The notes under the pieces were generated by a model, which worked only from the letters and a program-made list of their open reading frames with translations, had not been told where the DNA came from and did no database searches. DNA of 6,922 bases from Oscillospiraceae bacterium (GTDB taxonomy: Bacteria > Bacillota > Clostridia > WRCU01): NCBI GenBank assembly GCA_009783805.1, contig WRCU01000082.1:1-6922 (forward strand). The letters run 5' to 3'. A program made the translations under genes and the position numbers. This document shows, piece after piece, positions 6,086 to 6,922 of this stretch. Every line of letters begins with the position of its first letter. Position 1 is the first letter of the stretch.

Positions 6086-6126
6086 TTGCATATTTTGCAT
6101 TATATTATGTATAATAATATATGCAA
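6086..6126. promoter_or_regulatory. Nested inverted repeats, candidate GntR operators
   Basis: The outer arms TTGCATAT (6086-6093) and ATATGCAA (6119-6126) are perfect over 8 bp and flank the promoter. The inner palindrome TATTAT-GT-ATAATA (6103-6116) abuts and overlaps the -10 box. GntR proteins bind dyad-symmetric AT-rich sites, and repression by covering the -10/-35 region is the usual mode of autoregulation, so both repeats are plausible sites. Which one is used cannot be decided from sequence alone, because AT-rich DNA yields palindromes easily; the outer pair, with GC bases in the arms, is less likely to be chance. Confidence 0.55.
6099..6126 (-). promoter_or_regulatory. Candidate gntR operon promoter
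   Basis: On the minus strand TTGCAT (6126 to 6121) and a perfect TATAAT (6104 to 6099) are separated by 16 bases. Transcription would start near 6092, just upstream of AAGGAGG and the gntR ATG. The -35 box is weak (TTG only matches). The promoter sits inside an AT-rich patch that stands out from the GC-rich surroundings and is overlapped by inverted repeats. Confidence 0.65.
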
Positions 6127-6131
6127 TAGCG

Positions 6132-6159
6132 TTGCGCACCCCCCCCCTAACCCTATAAG
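6132..6159 (+). promoter_or_regulatory. Candidate promoter of the penicillin-binding protein, with C9 spacer
   Basis: TTGCGC (6132-6137) and TATAAG (6154-6159) are 16 bases apart; TAAGAT at 6156-6161 is an alternative -10. Most of the spacer is an uninterrupted run of nine C (6139-6147). The -35 candidate lies five bases from the -35 candidate of the divergent gntR promoter, so the two may compete or share a regulator. Confidence 0.42.
6139..6147. repeat. C9 homopolymer
   Basis: Nine consecutive C lie between the candidate -35 and -10 boxes of the penicillin-binding protein promoter. Loss or gain of one C by replication slippage would change the spacer from the present 16 bases. Confidence 0.8.
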
Positions 6160-6177
6160 ATAAAGCCATGGAGCATA

Positions 6178-6194
6178 TCGGCCGAACGGCCGAA
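6178..6194 (+). repeat. CGGCCGAA tandem repeat / small hairpin upstream of the penicillin-binding protein
   Basis: CGGCCGAA occurs twice in tandem (6179-6194). The same bases make a TCGGCCG-AA-CGGCCGA inverted repeat (6178-6193) able to fold as a small hairpin in the plus-strand leader, about 45 bases before the ATG at 6240. Confidence 0.45.
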
Positions 6195-6219
6195 GGCGGA
6201 TGCAAAGGCCCGTCGGAGC

Positions 6220-6229
6220 GGGGGGGGGG
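6220..6229. repeat. G10 homopolymer at the ribosome-binding site of the penicillin-binding protein
   Basis: Ten consecutive G end 10 bases before the ATG at 6240 and form the only purine-rich ribosome-binding candidate for it. If translation starts instead at the in-frame ATG 6168-6170, the run is coding (R-G-G-G) and a change of one base would shift the frame. Confidence 0.8.
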
Positions 6230-6239
6230 AACGCGCGCC

Positions 6240-6922
6240 ATGCTGGGGATTCTAAAGAACAGGTTCGCCATCCTCTCACTGCTTTGGGCGCTGCTCTTCA
6301 TCATGATAGTGTCACGCCTCATAGACCTGCAGCTCGTGAACACCGATAGGTACGTCAAGGAGTCGAACACCAAGAACCTGAGCCAAAGGGAGCTGATGGC
6401 GCCGCGCGGCAACATATACGACAGGAACGGCATCCCCATCGCCGTCAGCGCCGAATACTACGACCTGATCTTCTACCGCACCGACGCGACGAACGCCGAG
6501 ATCAACCGGATGTGCCTCAGCATCCTGGGCATTTTAGATAGGAACGGGGACGGATTCTCCTCGGCCTTCAAAAATTACTTCAGCTTCGACCCCATCGAGT
6601 ACGGCCCTTCCCTGAAGTCCAAGGTGAGCATCGCCTCCACCCATACGGACATCAATGGGATATCCGGGGCCGATGACATCCTGGCGATCATCGAGAGCAA
6701 CTCCCGCTTCTACGTGAACCCCACCGGGACCGTCGTCCCCATAAGGCCGGGCGACATGGTCGCCGAGCTGGATATGAGGGGCAACGACTCATACCTGGAC
6801 AGGATGAAGGCCTACGCCGACTGGCTGCGCGCAAGCGAGTCCACCCTATCCCGCATAGAGAGGCTCTTCTACGTGGAGCCGGGGACGCTCAAATACATGA
6901 AGTCCGCGGAGGAGGTGTACGC
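6240..6922 (+). CDS. Class B penicillin-binding protein, N-terminal part (cut by window end)
   Basis: Class B penicillin-binding proteins are membrane-anchored transpeptidases that cross-link peptidoglycan in elongation or division. The first 227 residues are visible. A short basic cytoplasmic tail (K6, R8) leads to one membrane helix (about 9-27). The linker motif APRGNIYDRNGIPIA (54-68) follows, the hallmark start of the dimerisation domain (RG-x-I-x-DRNG). Residues about 70-227 continue that domain. The catalytic SxxK, SxN and KTG motifs lie beyond the window, so the PBP2 versus PBP3 type cannot be assigned. The start ATG 6240 places the helix as usual but has only a G10 run as ribosome-binding site. 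An in-frame ATG at 6168 would add 24 residues (MEHIGRTAEGGCKGPSERGG...) and lies close to the candidate -10 box, so it would be nearly leaderless. The gene is divergent from gntR and shares its control region. Confidence 0.88.
   Translation, partial: MLGILKNRFAILSLLWALLFIMIVSRLIDLQLVNTDRYVKESNTKNLSQRELMAPRGNIYDRNGIPIAVSAEYYDLIFYRTDATNAEINRMCLSILGILDRNGDGFSSAFKNYFSFDPIEYGPSLKSKVSIASTHTDINGISGADDILAIIESNSRFYVNPTGTVVPIRPGDMVAELDMRGNDSYLDRMKAYADWLRASESTLSRIERLFYVEPGTLKYMKSAEEVY

Noticed and set aside
6200..6242. ATG 6200 as an alternative penicillin-binding protein start
   Set aside because: It is out of frame with the protein. It would join the frame only if the G-run lost one base, and its purine stretch lies too close to the ATG.
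6071..6439. Upstream extension of the gntR reading frame to 6439
   Set aside because: It would run antisense to the penicillin-binding protein and across the AT-rich promoter. The GntR fold begins right after ATG 6070, which has the strong AAGGAGG site.
1..6922. Mobile elements, CRISPR array, tRNA, riboswitch or toxin-antitoxin pair
   Set aside because: I looked for transposase motifs, terminal repeats, regularly spaced repeats, cloverleaf-like segments and small paired genes and saw none. Composition is even apart from the AT-rich promoter patch at 6083-6130.

Overview
The window is a GC-rich bacterial chromosomal segment. It carries eight protein-coding genes, two of them cut by the window ends. 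Bacterial origin is supported by a class B penicillin-binding protein (peptidoglycan synthesis), TATAAT-type promoters, purine-rich Shine-Dalgarno sites and a short YtrA-type GntR regulator paired with a DUF5808/PH-like membrane protein. That pairing is most familiar from Gram-positive Bacillota, so a high-GC Bacillota/Clostridia-like anaerobe is my best guess. This is inference, and no marker gene settles it. Arginine AGG and isoleucine ATA codons are common, and two genes (proC, nfo) start with TTG. I see no rRNA, tRNA, CRISPR array, insertion sequence or phage gene.

Layout. 1-1326, minus strand: a membrane-anchored zinc-ribbon protein followed by the 5' part of proC (pyrroline-5-carboxylate reductase). 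1327-1442: a divergent control region with an extended -10 promoter and an 8-bp inverted repeat. 1443-2600, plus strand: an unrecognised signal-anchored extracytoplasmic protein with beta-propeller-like repeats. 2601-2714: a convergent gap ending in a strong hairpin that overlaps the nfo stop codon. 2715-4153, minus strand: a two-gene DNA-alkylation repair operon, ogt then nfo, joined by a TTGA start/stop overlap and driven by an extended -10 promoter. 4242-6070, minus strand: a gntR-membrane protein operon joined by an ATGATG overlap. 6071-6239: an AT-rich divergent control region. 6240 to the end, plus strand: the N-terminal third or so of a class B penicillin-binding protein.

How the genes work together. 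Ogt removes O6-alkylguanine directly and Nfo cuts abasic sites, which also arise when alkylated bases are lost, so the pair forms a compact alkylation repair unit. The GntR protein probably represses its own operon through AT-rich inverted repeats that overlap its promoter. The candidate -35 box of the divergent penicillin-binding protein lies only 5 bp from that of gntR, so the regulator may affect cell-wall synthesis as well. The most unusual feature is a pair of long homopolymers upstream of the penicillin-binding protein: C9 in the candidate promoter spacer, and G10 at the ribosome-binding site or within an in-frame N-terminal extension. This arrangement resembles phase-variable contingency loci. 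Nothing here amounts to a convincing new multi-gene system; the best leads are this control region and the unrecognised envelope proteins.
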